64,000 nt of DNA, taken from positions 6,138,001 through 6,202,000 of the forward strand of contig NC_135242.1 of assembly GCF_947623445.1 (NCBI RefSeq), written 5' to 3'. Both the position numbers and the translations under genes were made by a program. This document shows positions 1-12,424 of the stretch, in pieces. The stretch is from Clavelina lepadiformis. Lineage: Eukaryota; Chordata; Ascidiacea; Aplousobranchia; Clavelinidae. Position 1 is the stretch's first letter. The number at the start of each line of letters is the position of its first letter. The notes beneath the pieces are model-generated. The model was not told the DNA's origin, did no database searches, and saw nothing but the letters and a program-made list of their open reading frames with translations.

Positions 1-855
1 AAACTCGGAAGCCTACTTTCAGATTACTGGGAATCAGATAGGTTACAACAACTAAAAGTACACCGAAATAAAATATTACAAAGTTCGTTCATTGATGGTA
101 TTTAATGACTATAATGAGGAATAAGGATGTTTATCATGAACAAATTATAAGTCAGCAGTTTTTCCACTCCTGGCCAAACCTTTTCCACCTAGTTTATACA
201 GTCATTAATTAAAAGCAGAAAAATGTTTAATCTCAAAATCATCATGTGTGTATAAATATATCTATACAGGTTCCACATGATGCTAAAATTGAAAAAAATA
301 TTAAGTTCCATTAACAAGAAAACTATGTTCACGAGTGAATAAAATTGAAAAAGTCATACGTCCTGGTCACTTTTACAAGTGACAAAAATACACAAACTTA
401 TAAACAATAAAGTGTGCTAATTGTCATAAATAGCCCTTACTCCCTTACTTGTGGAATTCTCGTACAGATCTAATGATATTATAATGTTATTAGTGTTTCT
501 ATTTTGTGTGTTTAACAACAAGCATTGTGCTATATTTTGGTCGAGCCCAGCATATGCAATTGTTTAATTGCTAGTTCGCAATTGTTCAGTTGACTGTTAA
601 TGCCAGAACTGAATACTTGAGAACTAGCGTGTTGAGTGCTGTGGTACTGAATGACGGGAATCGGAAGTAATAATGTGTCGTGCAAACTAGACACGGCTAA
701 TATATAGTAGAGCGCTTGCTGTTAAACACACGAAATAAAACATTAATAATATTATAATATCAACAGATCTGCTCAAGAATTCCATAGGAATAAGGGCTAA
801 TTATGTTAATTAGCACAGAAGGATACATAGTTGTTTTGTCACAACGACTACTCAC
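1..855. other. Intronic sequence of the OATP gene
   Basis: AT-rich sequence downstream of the last visible OATP exon donor (GTGAGT read on the minus strand at 855-850). I found no exon resembling the expected Kazal-like loop or the last transmembrane helices on the minus strand, so this is probably intron. Confidence 0.5.
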
Positions 856-3800
856 TCTATTTCACCGTAAGGATGATTAACGCCAGCCAATGGAGAATCA
901 TCACAATGCAAAGTCAATGCAAATTGAGCGAAAAGTCCGAATATGCTGACACAAAAACACATGCGCAATGAACTTCTATATTCCATTTTAAGGCAGCTCA
1001 TCAAAAAAGCACCTATAAGCATTCCACAGGCCCCAGCTGGTATGCAAACAAAACCTGTTGTGGTGAACATATGTGAAGTTAGTGTATATATATATGCTTT
1101 CAATTGAACTTTCAAATATATGCACATACAGTATTATGAAAACATACACAGTGCAACATTAAATAACTCAAATTAATTGGAAAACAGTGCTAATGTGAGT
1201 TTACAAACGCATTATATATTATATATATTAAGAGTTATCATAAATTCAATACAATACAATTAAGCTTATAACATTTATCATGAAACGTTGATGACATCCT
1301 GCTTAACATAATACTGTACTTCATAGAGTGCGAAATTGGTATAAATTATTTTAAAATTTTTCAGTTAGAAGAAATAAAAAATGAAAAATGCCCGTTAATT
1401 ATATGCAAATCTGCACAGACACTTCTACTCACCAAAAAGATTTGCTGCATCTGAAGCAGATTTTCCAAATTGAGATTCAATAAACTTTGGTCCAAATGTG
1501 GAGAAGCCAGAGACCAGTGTACCAAGCACAGCTGCTGCTAAGCTTAGGTATATGAAGGCCTTATGCGTAACCACAATAAGCATGTCTCTAAAATGAAATG
1601 ATCATAAGGTTCCTATTGCAAAAACAAAAAAAGCTGAAACCTCTAAAGAAATAAAAACCGTGCACAATGCACATTCTTTCCAGTTGTACGTTATTACATA
1701 GATACAGTATGTGATATTGCAACTAGATGCGATCAGGAATGTGTAAATATAAGAGTGACATGCCATAAAGGTTTTTTTGAAGTAAATAATAAACGAAAGT
1801 GTTATAAAATATTTTTGTAATTCAGTACCTAATAAATTTTCGAACGCGGTCGCACTGTAGCCAGCCACTAATCTGATCCTCATCTCCGTTTGCAGCATCA
1901 TTGGACTGAGAATTCTCATGAGGGGTTGAAGAGTGCAGTGGAATTGACTGTTCTTTCATGATTTGCTGAGCATTTAACTCCCCTATCATAACATTCAAAA
2001 ACTGAACTAAAGTGTATGTATTTTGATATCTACTTCACATTATATTGTAAATGTTACAAAATTATTTACTATATGTTTTAATTGTATTTGAACTTATGGT
2101 TCAAGGTTTTTTGTTTCAACAGTGACGAATAAAATAAAGATTATTATATAAGTTTATAAATAAGTAACATACTGTACAGTGTACATTATAATATATATAT
2201 ATCTACTTTTAAGTTATACTGACTTAGTTGGTGAAATTCTGTGTGTTGGGCTTCGTTAGTTGATAAATTATGCTTCACAACGCCAGTTGTAACAATACGG
2301 TCATTTCTACAATTATACCGTTGGCTGGTACTACTGGTTTCCGCTTTGATGTCGATCATTGTCAATTTCCTTGTGAAATTGCTAGGGAGTTGCTTTGGAT
2401 AACCAAGTATTGGAAAGGCAAAAAGCAACATAATTAAGGCACTTATAACAAACCCAATCCACCATGCACCAACCCATTGTGAACTTTCTGGAGTGATATC
2501 ATTCGGACTAAAACCAAACAAACGTACATTTTATGATTTCTCAAAGATAAAAAAGATTTTTAAAAGTATTATACTTCACAAAAAGCAATAACCACTTTGA
2601 CCAGTTGCATGTAATAATATACGAATACCATAAACTTGTTTAAATATTCATACACAGCTTATACCAGTCCCAGTAGGTATTCTATGTTAACATTGGACAG
2701 AATTGTACTGACAGTTGGAAGAAAAACCTTATTTCTAATAACAACTTACGTAATATGTAATTCAGTGAACATAGTGAGAAGTTGGCCACCTAAGATAAAA
2801 CCAATAGCTGGTCCAATGAGTGCGCCCATATAGTAGATACCTGCACAACAGGAAACTTGTAAGTTGACGCCCACACATTGACCTTTTTAGAGCATGACAT
2901 CACTACAGTAGTCCAGAAACAGATTGATAGCCCATAAACCAGTATATATGCAAACTAACTTAATGGCTGCTGAGAAATAGGCCTTGTAGGTAACTGGTAA
3001 ATCAAAGCTAACCTATGTACATGGGATAGACTTGTGGATCAACACTTTCATCTATAAAAGTAACCCCAAGCACAGCTAATGGTGTACATCCAGTGCCAGT
3101 TAAGAATTGTCCCAATATAAAAACGTACTTCATTTGATTGATTGAAAGGTATGGTATCAGTTGACCTTCGACAGATGAGCAGTCTTCTGCACATAAATAC
3201 ATACAGTGTTAAAAAAGCCTATGTCAAATTCAGTTCATAAACATATTAATACACAATAACACTGATCAACCAAAGTTTCATAACACTATGGTATGTTTGC
3301 TACAAGACCAAGTTAATATAATGAAATTTTGCATCAATGAAAGCCAAAATTTATAAAAATTTTCCAACATAAAAAACTATATATATTATATCAATAGCTC
3401 GAGCAGCTTCTAGGCGTGTGACAAAGCAATCTATTGCTTAGATCAATCAATAAATCAATAATTAGAGAGTGATATCCAACAAATGAGAAGAGATAGAAAA
3501 GCAGAATTGGCCGGCAACACCACTTGACAAGTGACAAGGTGTAACAAGTGGTGTGCTACATTGAGAATTGGAGCGAAAGCAGTCGACTAGACGCAGGGAA
3601 AAACTAGATGTTCATGCATACCCTAATAATTGAAATTTTCAACAATAAAACATTGCCAACATTATTCTAAACAAGGTTTATAGCCACAACTGTAAATGCA
3701 AATTACCTCACAAATCACTTACATGAGAACAGTAAACGGCACAAAAAAGTTTCACCTACTTAATCAATTTTTTAGTTTAAAAAAAAAATTAAATGGACGC

Positions 3801-5111
3801 CATCCGCCTCTTTCTCATCCACCATACACTCACTGAATACCTACCAGTTAAGTTTTGAGAACTATCCCCAGAAGAAAATACACTGTTTGAAGAAATCTCT
3901 TGGCATATCATCACATCACTAACATTTCTCTAGAAATTCAAATTTTTTTTAATAAACTTTAAGTTTTCTCAACACTTGTCCAGCAGAATGTAAAAACGCA
4001 CAGATGTTTCAAGCATGTTATTTTCTTTTCGTAAACATTTTAAAGTTCACACAACTACTGTTTTCTTGTACTAAAGTAACATATACCATACATACACAAA
4101 TAATACATGTGCTACATCTTACTGCGGCATTTGTATTAGAAGTTTTGCCTAGATTGTATTCATACGGTCCAGTTAAGAAGTGAGGAAGAGCCAGCATAAA
4201 AAATCCAAAACTAGTGATGATAACACCCATTCCAATCCATCTGGGTTTATGGCCCCGTCCACCTGCAAATCAATATAATATTGGATTGGATCAAAAGAAT
4301 GTAGCAGCAAAAGTACCGCAATCTGTATATAACACCAAAAAATGATATGATACATAGTATACATTTAGTAATACAACTTTACAGTTTCCATGGATATACC
4401 ATAGTTTATTAACAACCACATGCAACTGTAACCAACCTAAATAACTAATAGGTAGCAAACTAAGACATCCAGCAATATCATAAGCACTAATTATTAATCC
4501 AGATTCCGAGCTTTGCAAATTAAATCTTCTTTCAATGGAAGTTACACTGACCTGCAAGTAATTTGCAAACAAATTATACCTTGCTATTATTTACAGTATT
4601 CATCCCTTCTAGACCATACAATAGTAGTATTAATATTATCATAAATATGAATATATTTTTATAATAAACATATAATTTATGTATATTTATCATATTGAGA
4701 ATTTGTTATTATCTAGACAGTTTAAAAGGTTGCCCTTATAAACACATTTATTTTACAAAAAACAGATCGTGTAATCAGTTATTCAATTATAACCAAACAT
4801 AATTCAACTTCAAACTCAGCACTAACTTGACTGATGGGTTAACTAAACAAATTAAGTCAATTGAATATTATTATTTTAAAACTAGTACAATACAAAAGAT
4901 AACAGAAATCTTACAGTACCTTTAACAGTCCATTGATTGCAATGCCCTGCATGACATTTGCCAGAGTCAGTAAAATCAAAAAAGCTTTCGCATTGTTCAT
5001 TACCCTTTGTAAACACTTGGGCTGAAATATTCCCCATCCATACATATAAGTAGAAGAAGAACTTTTGTCGTTATGGGGCTGTGACACATTAGGCTCTTCT
5101 TGTAATGCCAT
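856..5111 (-). CDS. SLCO4A: Organic anion transporter (OATP/SLCO family, SLCO4A-like), 5' portion, runs off the left edge
   Basis: Multi-pass plasma-membrane carrier of the OATP family (sodium-independent uptake of amphipathic organic anions). Ten exons on the minus strand join in frame: 4920-5111, 4437-4551, 4123-4262, 3845-3929, 3013-3186, 2750-2840, 2224-2507, 1829-1982, 1433-1587, 856-1054, all with GT-AG borders and matching phases, giving about 530 residues. Family landmarks: GWGIFQPKCLQR in the N-terminal tail, ERRFNLQSSESGLI after TM1, GGRGHKPRWIGMG, LGVTFIDESVDP, ESSQWVGAWWIGF and PILGYPKQLPS, then the large cytoplasmic loop and TM7 (FGPKFIESQFGKSASDAANLFG). The start is the ATG at 5109-5111 (MALQEEPNVS). 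The last visible exon ends at NHPYGEIE in phase 2. The extracellular Kazal-like Cys-rich loop and the final helices must lie beyond base 1. The motifs resemble vertebrate SLCO4A1 more than other SLCOs, from memory. Family assignment is near certain, subfamily moderate. Confidence 0.93.
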
Positions 5112-7267
5112 GTTTGTAGAATTGGATATCAGTAGTGAGTGTCTATGCTATAACTTGGGATTTTTCGATGGCAAATTTTCTCAAAACTTATTGCTATCAA
5201 CATTGCAAGGAGGGTTTCCAGTTGGGGAAAATGGGACAAGAAGTATGGGTATAACAAACGAAGTTGATTTATGTAAACATATTCTCTGTAGTTCTAAAAA
5301 AACATGTGAACAACACTTACAAAATGTCATCTACAATCTGCTTCCCCTGCAATAAAAATTCTGTTTGAATGGATTTTTTCTTTCAAAAGTTATCGAAGAA
5401 TAATCACACAGAAAAATGTTAAGCTGGTTAAAAAGTAATTTTTGTATCACGTTACTCTGATTCATCACAGTTTATGTGATATGACGTTCATGTGACCAGG
5501 TTACGGATAACTACCTCAATTGTTTTTGTTTAAGCATTCTAATTAGACCTATGCACATACTTAATAACTCTAACTGAGCATTCCGACTTAACAATCTGTG
5601 ATCTTCACTTTTTAGTATTCTGCTTGCCATGTAATCAAGTGGCAAAATTCCAAGTTTGAAATTCTTGTTTAACCTTTATATATTTTACCAAGTCAAGTTT
5701 CAGTGGAAATTTTGTTGTGCTCTTAGATTGGCATTATGTGGAGGTGTTGCATGCAAAAAATTAAATCTTCATTATTTACTGGGGGAGTTATAGCATGTTT
5801 CATTTATGGACCAATGAGTTTGCGTAAAAAATATCTAAAAGTATATTTCCGTTTGATTTTAAAGAACTTGGCATGGATATCTAGTAAATTGAAAGAAACA
5901 CAAACAAAACAGTTTCTAAAAGTAATAATAAAAAAGCCTATGAAAATTGAGGTTACTTTCTCTTGCGACCTTTGGTTCCGAAACATAGTTTTCTACTTTC
6001 GGCAAAATCCTGCAAATTAAGCTGCATTTTTGCACATTACTTTCATATTTTTACAAACCTTACAACGACCTTAAGTTGTAGGACCAAGCAAATAATCTGT
6101 ACTATTAATCTATCAAGTCTTGTGCTTGATGTCGTTATATTTTTGTAGGACGTTTTTACTAATGGGGGCCCTTTTAGCTAGCCTATAAAACTTATTTTTA
6201 AAGAAAACTTATTCAGAAACTTGTAATTAGTGAGAAGGAACCAACTTCGTTCCTTTTAAAAGATTAGCATACATTATAATTCACAGACAAGCCTAACTAC
6301 CGTTTACCATACTTTCCTACTTCAGTAAACGGTGAGGCCGGTAAAAATAAGTATACTTATATATATCTACTTCACCGACCGCCGTTTACCAAAGAAAGAA
6401 AATACCAATTGCGTAAGCCGCTAGCCGTTTACTCGAGTAGCTTTTTCCAAATTCGATAACTGGCAACCGGCGAAATAGCCTAGAGCCCTAGACATTGTCT
6501 ATGTTGTCCTGTGGCGAAACAAATTGTTATTGTTACTTATGTGAGCAACGATGTGGCCTCCACTCTGTAGTTGCAGTCATAAGGTGGCAGGACCACCTTG
6601 TAGCGGCATCGGCAGTCGGCGCCTATTTCTTTCTCTATCAAGTTTCTAACAGAAAACTCATTAACTTTGCTTACTTTTGTTGTTTTGTTTGGTGGCCGTG
6701 CTGACGCTAAAAATCTTTTTCTTTCACATTATAATGTCATAGTGCATGTTTTTGCCCTCGTGGTCTTGCCAAATTTTGCTTGTCTTATCAGTGGTAACCA
6801 TTATTGTAATTGTAAATATGTTTGCAACCACCTGCGTCAGAACAATTTTTGGATCCTACAATGTACAATCTCACATTCAAAGCGAAAAATAAAATGAATG
6901 ATTTTTATATTCTGAATGGTGACAGAGGGACTCTGCAATTTGATTGGCGTCTGGCTGTTTGTCGCTACTAACGGTTTATTAAGTTATTTTATGGCAACGT
7001 TTTCTCGCTTTCTTTTTTTAATGACGTCCGGATCCGGACTCCTTTGTGTTAAAAGATGATTTCATGCTTATAATTTCAAAAAAATATGCGCTAATTTCAA
7101 ATCGTCCGATCCATCCTTGGTCTCCCCTATACAATTTTGAAAAGTCGTATAGAGCAATTTTGTAACGTTGCATTACTCGTTTGTCATGTGATTTGCAAGG
7201 ATCAACCAAGTTTTTTGATTAAAAAAGCACAAGTTAGGATCGTTTCATTTTATGCTTGAGTGAGTGC
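5112..7267. other. Intergenic region between the OATP start and the P-type transposon
   Basis: About 2.1 kb upstream of the OATP ATG. Short reading frames here (for example 5736-6020 and 6495-6897) have no recognisable motif and overlapping alternatives, so I do not call genes. The region holds a cluster of CCGTTTAC motifs (6300-6432) and a small perfect hairpin at about 6581-6599 (AAGGTGG, CAGGA loop, CCACCTT). Confidence 0.5.
6300..6432. repeat. Cluster of four CCGTTTAC octamers
   Basis: The octamer CCGTTTAC occurs on the plus strand at 6300-6307, 6382-6389 and 6425-6432, and inverted (GTAAACGG) at 6325-6332. The first and inverted copies can form a short stem. The spacing is irregular. 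It could be the remains of a small repeat or a factor-binding cluster; nothing shows which. Confidence 0.4.
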
Positions 7268-7275
7268 GTAAAGCC
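7268..7275. repeat. Target-site duplication, left copy (GTAAAGCC)
   Basis: The octamer GTAAAGCC directly precedes the left inverted repeat of the P-type element and recurs exactly at 12320-12327 directly after the right one. An 8-bp duplication is the known target-site length of P elements and of hAT elements. Confidence 0.95.
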
Positions 7276-7307
7276 CATAGATATCCTATAAAACACTAGA
7301 TCGCTCA
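7276..7307 (+). repeat. Left terminal inverted repeat of the P-type element
   Basis: Thirty-two bases that are the exact reverse complement of 12288-12319. Matching stops abruptly at base 33, where the left end reads TCTTATAG and the right end reads ACTCGCC. Confidence 0.96.
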
Positions 7308-7365
7308 TCTTATAGTTTTCGACCAACCAAAAATGAAGCCAATTGAACAGATTTGGCGGGAACAG

Positions 7366-7376
7366 TAAGGGACCCA
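7366..7376 (+). repeat. Subterminal 11-bp inverted repeat, left copy
   Basis: TAAGGGACCCA, exactly complementary to TGGGTCCCTTA at 12229-12239. Drosophila P elements also carry an 11-bp internal inverted repeat that enhances transposition; an equivalent role here is inferred from position only. Confidence 0.8.
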
Positions 7377-7472
7377 AGCTGGGCTTTGAACACGATTTTA
7401 TAAGGCTTTTAAGCTGTTAGGTCCAACGTTAAATTGTGAGATTTCTTCGTCAATTTGTAATCTATATAAAAC

Positions 7473-10400
7473 ATGGATAAAAGGGGAACTCAATGCTGTG
7501 CTTACGGTTGTGGAAAAAGGAAAAAGAGAGTTAATTGCGCTACAGTAAGCGATAAGTTAATGGACAGAAGTGCCAGTGAAGGGAGTTCGGATGATGAGAC
7601 AAGAAAGAAAATTTGTCATCCAAGAACCTTCCATGCGTAAGCATTTTTTGTGCATAATAATAATTACCTACAACTAATGTTTTTCTTGGTTTAACGTTAA
7701 TACCGGTACTGTATGTAAACTGTAGCGTAGCCTAGCCTACTGGCACTGACATAAAGTCATGTAACTGAAAGCTCTTTTCTCATTGCTTAAGGTGTTAAAT
7801 ATGCTACTTATGTCTATATGTATACGGTCTATAGTCTAACTGTATCTCTTATTCAACTTCATGCTTCTTAGAGGCATATTGGCTGTATTGTGCCTTTTCA
7901 AGCTGACTAACTCCATTCTTCACCATAACCATCACCAATAATGCACGCCAAAAGTAACTACTCTCTTACTACTAACATAGAAGTTGATAAGTGATCAATT
8001 TTTTTCCAAAGTCGTCTATTTATTAAATATCTCAGTGCCCCATTGACAGGAAATTCCTCGAAAAGAGTGGTGCTAATGTTGTTATACCTTGCTAAAACAA
8101 GACCACAAGCAGCAAAATGGCCCCCATATGAAACTTTAACACCTGCAGATGTTAAACAACTACAGCGGTGCGGTAACCACAGCCTTTATATGCCAGGTAT
8201 ATAGGCTACAGGTTAGTTGCAAAGAGCAATAGTGTAGTAGTACCGGCAGGTGTTTGTGTGCAACAGGAATTATTAATTAATCGTGTCTTTGCACCAGTCG
8301 TTCAATTTAATGAGCTGTAAGTTCTGACCATCTCATTAACATTGCAGCTGTTGTGTATTGGCATGGCGTTCAACCAATAACTTACCTCAGCTAAAAGTGC
8401 ACCCGAACAGTCACAGCTACATTCGATAACATATTTTTATTAAAACATATATTTATAGTACCAAGTATATGTACAATAGATTTCCATCAGACTCAGACCG
8501 AAAGAAATAATGGCTTGTGGCAATGCGTAGAGATTGTTGGATTCCCAGCAAACACTCAAAAATTTGCTCAGACCATTTTCTTGAGAAATATTTTGATAGA
8601 ACAGGGCAACGAAACAGGCTTAAAGATGGTGCTGTACCAACTCGTTTTAAGAAATTTCCACAGCATCTCAAAAAAGTAAGGTTATAAATTCCAGTAATTA
8701 TTGGCAGTTAATAAGTTATTTTATTATTATTAAGACAGTTATTTTAATAATTATTGGAAATTATTGGCTATAATATACTGGCAAGTATACAGGCACTGAT
8801 ATAATATACTAATATATATATACTGGCAGTATAACTTTGAATTGATTCACTGCAGGCTGGTCATGAAAGGAAGAAACCATATAAACGAAATATGAAAACT
8901 GGTTTGCAGTCACAATGCAGTTCCGGTAGTAAAGATAAAACAAGTGATTGCCTTGTTGAAAGAAGCTTCTGGGATAAAGTAAAGTCTGACCATACATACA
9001 GCATAAGCAATTCACCCACTAAATTGAATACGAAAATCCAGTCACGAAGAAAACAAATTGCAGCAATTCGAAAAAATTTAAAACTCAGTCAGCAAAAGTC
9101 ACGCAGATTTAAACAGAAAATAGTTTCAATGAAAACTTTAATTCAATGTTTGTATAAAAATCAACTCCTATCTTCAAATTGTGAAGAAGTGTTGAAGGCA
9201 TCATTTACAGGTGTGCCATTGCATGTCATGAAAAAAGCAGCAAAACAACTGCATTGCTCTAAAGGTTGCAAGTATTCCACGGAATTGAAGGCATTTGCAC
9301 TAACCCTTCAGTTTTACTCTTCCAAGGCATATGAGTATGTCAGAAAAACCTTCAACTTAGCTTTGCCAGCACAATCAACCATTAGAAAATGGTACACCAA
9401 AGTGTCGGCTGAACCTGGTTTTACAGAACCTGCATTCAGAGTACTTTCAGCCAGAGTTGAAGAAGAAAAGAAGAAAAACAAGCAGGTAATTTGTGCTTTA
9501 ATGCTGGATGAAATGGCCATTAAGAAGCATGTTTCTTGGGATGGCCATCGTTTCCGAGGTTTTGTTGATATTGGTGTGGAAATGCCAGCAGATGATTCCT
9601 CACCTGTTGCAAAAGATGCTTTAGTGCTAATGGTTGTTTCGTTAAACAATTCATGGAAAATTCCTTGTGGCTATTTTTTTACTGACAGTCTGACTGGTAA
9701 AGAGAAAGCTAACCTTGTAAATGTTTGTATTGGGCGGCTCCATGATATAGGAGTAGTAGTTTCTTCTGTGACATGTGATGGTCCTTCCAGTCATCTTGCT
9801 ATGATGAATGAACTTGGTTTGTCTTTAGACATAGATAACTTCCAAACTTATTTTAACCATCCTGCAGATGAAAATTCCAAAATATATATGTTGTTAGATG
9901 TGTGCCATATGCTTAAACTTATACGCAATACCTTTGGTGAAGGTGGCATACTTGTAGATTTTGAAGGAAAGAAAGTGAAATGGGAACACTTGGTTCAGCT
10001 GCAGAAACTTCAAAAAGAAGAAGGGTTACGCCTTGCAAACAAACTTAAGTTGGCCCATATAAACTGGAAACAACAAAAAATGAAGGTTAACTTGGCAGCT
10101 CAAGCAATAAGTGCAAGTGTAGCTGATGCCATTGAGTACTGCAGCAACACATTGAAACTACAACAGTTTCAAAGTTCGGCGGCAACTGTTAGGTTTTTAC
10201 GTATTTTTGATCGCTTATTTGATATATGCAATTCCAGAAATCCATGTGCTAAAGGATTCAAATCACCTTTGAAAAGAAGCAATGAGTCCAGCTGGAGGCC
10301 ATTTCTTGATTTTTCTTTTGATTACATTATGAAGTTGAAGGACACTGCTGGGGTACAAATGCTTAAAACAAGACGGAAAACAGGCTTTCTGGGATTCTTG

Positions 10401-11452
10401 ATGGCAATAAGAAGTATAAAAGGGTTGTTTGAAGATTTAGTTGGGCAAAATCAATCTCCACTAAGATATATCTTAACTTACAAGCTTAGCCAAGACCACC
10501 TTGAGTTGTTTTTTGGAGCCATAAGGTCAGCAGGAGGTTTCAACAACAACCCGATAACCCAGCAGTTTACAGCAGCTTATAAGCGCTTACTTCTAAGAAG
10601 TGATATCAAAGGTGGAGTGGGTAACTGTGAACAAAAGTTACCAATTGAAATTTTGCATATATTCAATGGTGCTTCAACTAGTAACCCTCAGCTGACAGAA
10701 TCAGGTGCTCATATTATAAGAAAATATGACCTACTTGGACGGGATCTAGAAGTCGACGAAGATCATAGCCTCAGTGAAATTCCAAACATTCTTGGTTTGT
10801 CTGAATACAAAAAAGCTGCCATTTCATATATAGCTGGCTATGTTAGCAAAATGGTTGATAAGCAAATTTTGTGCAGTCACTGTAGTCAAGCTCTTGGTTC
10901 AACAACCAATTTTCCAGTGTCTGACTTCCTGCAAATGAAAGATAAAGGCAAATTATTTAAACCTTCCGAAAGTGTAGTAGTAGTTTGCGAGGAAACTGAA
11001 AAACAGTTTCAACGTCTTCTTAAAACTACAAGAGGAAAACTTCCCCAAGGTAAAATGTAGCAAAATAATTTATATTTATCTGATGATTATTATATTTATC
11101 TGATATATATGTAAACACAGCTTAGTTGCATAATTACAAAAAATATAGAAGATTATATACAGTATCAAATATACCTTGAATTTGTTATGTCGGTTTAGAA
11201 AAAGGAGTATCAGAAGGTATTGCAACATCTGTTCTGGCTAATATCAACCTATCCTTAGCATTCTGCAATCTTCAATATCATATGTTAGACACAAGTGTCA
11301 CCAACAACCATATCTTTGACCTTATAAAGTTAGTTTCAAAAGCATACTGCAAAATTCGACTTTACCACCTTGGAAAAGAGTACAATGAAGAAATTACCTG
11401 CAAAAAGATACGAAAAAAGTTTAACAAACTTGTACTATTCAGCAATCAGTAA
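7473..11452 (+). CDS. P-element/THAP9-type transposase gene with one in-frame stop in the THAP domain
   Basis: Cut-and-paste transposase. Four exons join in phase: 7473-7636, 8459-8675, 8856-11049, 11199-11452, spanning 943 codons including the final stop; AATAAA follows at 11576. Exon 1 gives the first two zinc ligands of a C2CH THAP domain (CCAYGC). Exon 2 gives NRFPSD, WLVAMRR and ICSDHF, the remaining THAP landmarks. Exon 3 holds an N-terminal basic coiled stretch and the catalytic region (LMLDEMAIKKH, VTCDGPSSH, LLDVCHMLKLIRN, QDHLELFFGAIRSAGGFNNN). Exon 4 gives the family C-terminus (IRKKFNKLVLFSNQ). Codon 72 (8508-8510) is TAA, just before the conserved Trp, so the full protein cannot be made without readthrough. 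The 722-residue frame from the ATG at 8892 is intact and would lack THAP. The THAP loop between the Cys pair and RFPSD is unusually long. Confidence 0.92.
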
Positions 11453-12287
11453 TGACAAGTGGATGACTCGTTACTGTTTAATTTCAAATGTCAGTCATTG
11501 ACATAGTAATGTATGTAGTAGTGATTAGTGAATGGTTTTGTTTTATCTCTTTTGTTTTGTAAAATTGTACATGTAAATAAATTTGGCTAAATGTTTATGT
11601 CCTCTTTTACCAAATTTTACACGTTTTACAATAGGGTCCAACAAATCAGATTCTTATTTGTAGTTAAAGTGTGGCACAATAGAAAACTAGGCCTATAGAC
11701 TACAGTTAACTGAACATATTTCCAGATGTGGACAGTCAATACTTTGACTTTGAAAGTACTGGCATAGCACCAAAACTAGCCTAGGCATAAATCTCTCAAA
11801 ATCTTGAAACTATCACTATAAAAGTACCGATGGCGACTAGCCTAGCTGTTGAGACGACTAAAAGAAAAAATTAATCCGGTATTGACGGCATAGCTTACAA
11901 TGTAACACATTCCTGTCTGGGATTCGGAACATGGTATTACAAAGTAATGTACGAAGGTACTGTATCAATGCCTATCTCCGATTATTCCAGTAGCCTATCT
12001 CTAAAATAATATCGTGCTAAAGCTATGAATTTTCAAAATATACGGTAGTCCAGGCTACATACGGCATCGGCGTATCCTACGATATATAAAGAGTCCTAGC
12101 CCGTATAAGTTCTGTATAACGTTAGAACTAGGCTATTTTTACAAATATACCGTACTGGAGACAAGACAATTGTCGATACAACTCCATCACAATTCAGCAC
12201 CAGTGCACCACTGTTGGGACTGACTGACTGGGTCCCTTAATGGCGGATTCGCAAAGTTTCAATTTGGCTTCAATTCCAGAGGCGAGT

Positions 12288-12319
12288 TGAGCGATCTAGT
12301 GTTTTATAGGATATCTATG
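12288..12319 (-). repeat. Right terminal inverted repeat of the P-type element
   Basis: Exact reverse complement of 7276-7307. It is followed at once by the second GTAAAGCC copy (12320-12327). Confidence 0.96.
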
Positions 12320-12424
12320 GTAAAGCCCCTTTTGGCGCGGAGCCCAATTAAAAACGATCGGTGAAATCGGCCTAAAGCCGGCCCTGCCAAGGGCAATACA
12401 GCGATAGCGGCCACATAGGTATCA

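Larger units (their letters stand above)
7276..12319 (+). mobile_element. Complete P-element-type DNA transposon, 5,044 bp
   Basis: The ends are 32-bp perfect terminal inverted repeats (7276-7307 and 12288-12319, starting CATAGATATCCTATAAAACA), flanked by the 8-bp duplication GTAAAGCC. An exact 11-bp subterminal inverted repeat TAAGGGACCCA lies 90 bp inside the left end (7366-7376) and about 80 bp inside the right end (12229-12239). Further inward, AAGCCAATTGAA-like sequence near the left end matches TTTCAATTTGGCTT near the right. The layout parallels Drosophila P: about 31-bp ends, 8-bp duplication, 11-bp internal inverted repeats and a four-exon THAP-transposase gene. The intact ends and perfect duplication imply a recent insertion. 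P-like elements are known from urochordates. Confidence 0.95.
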
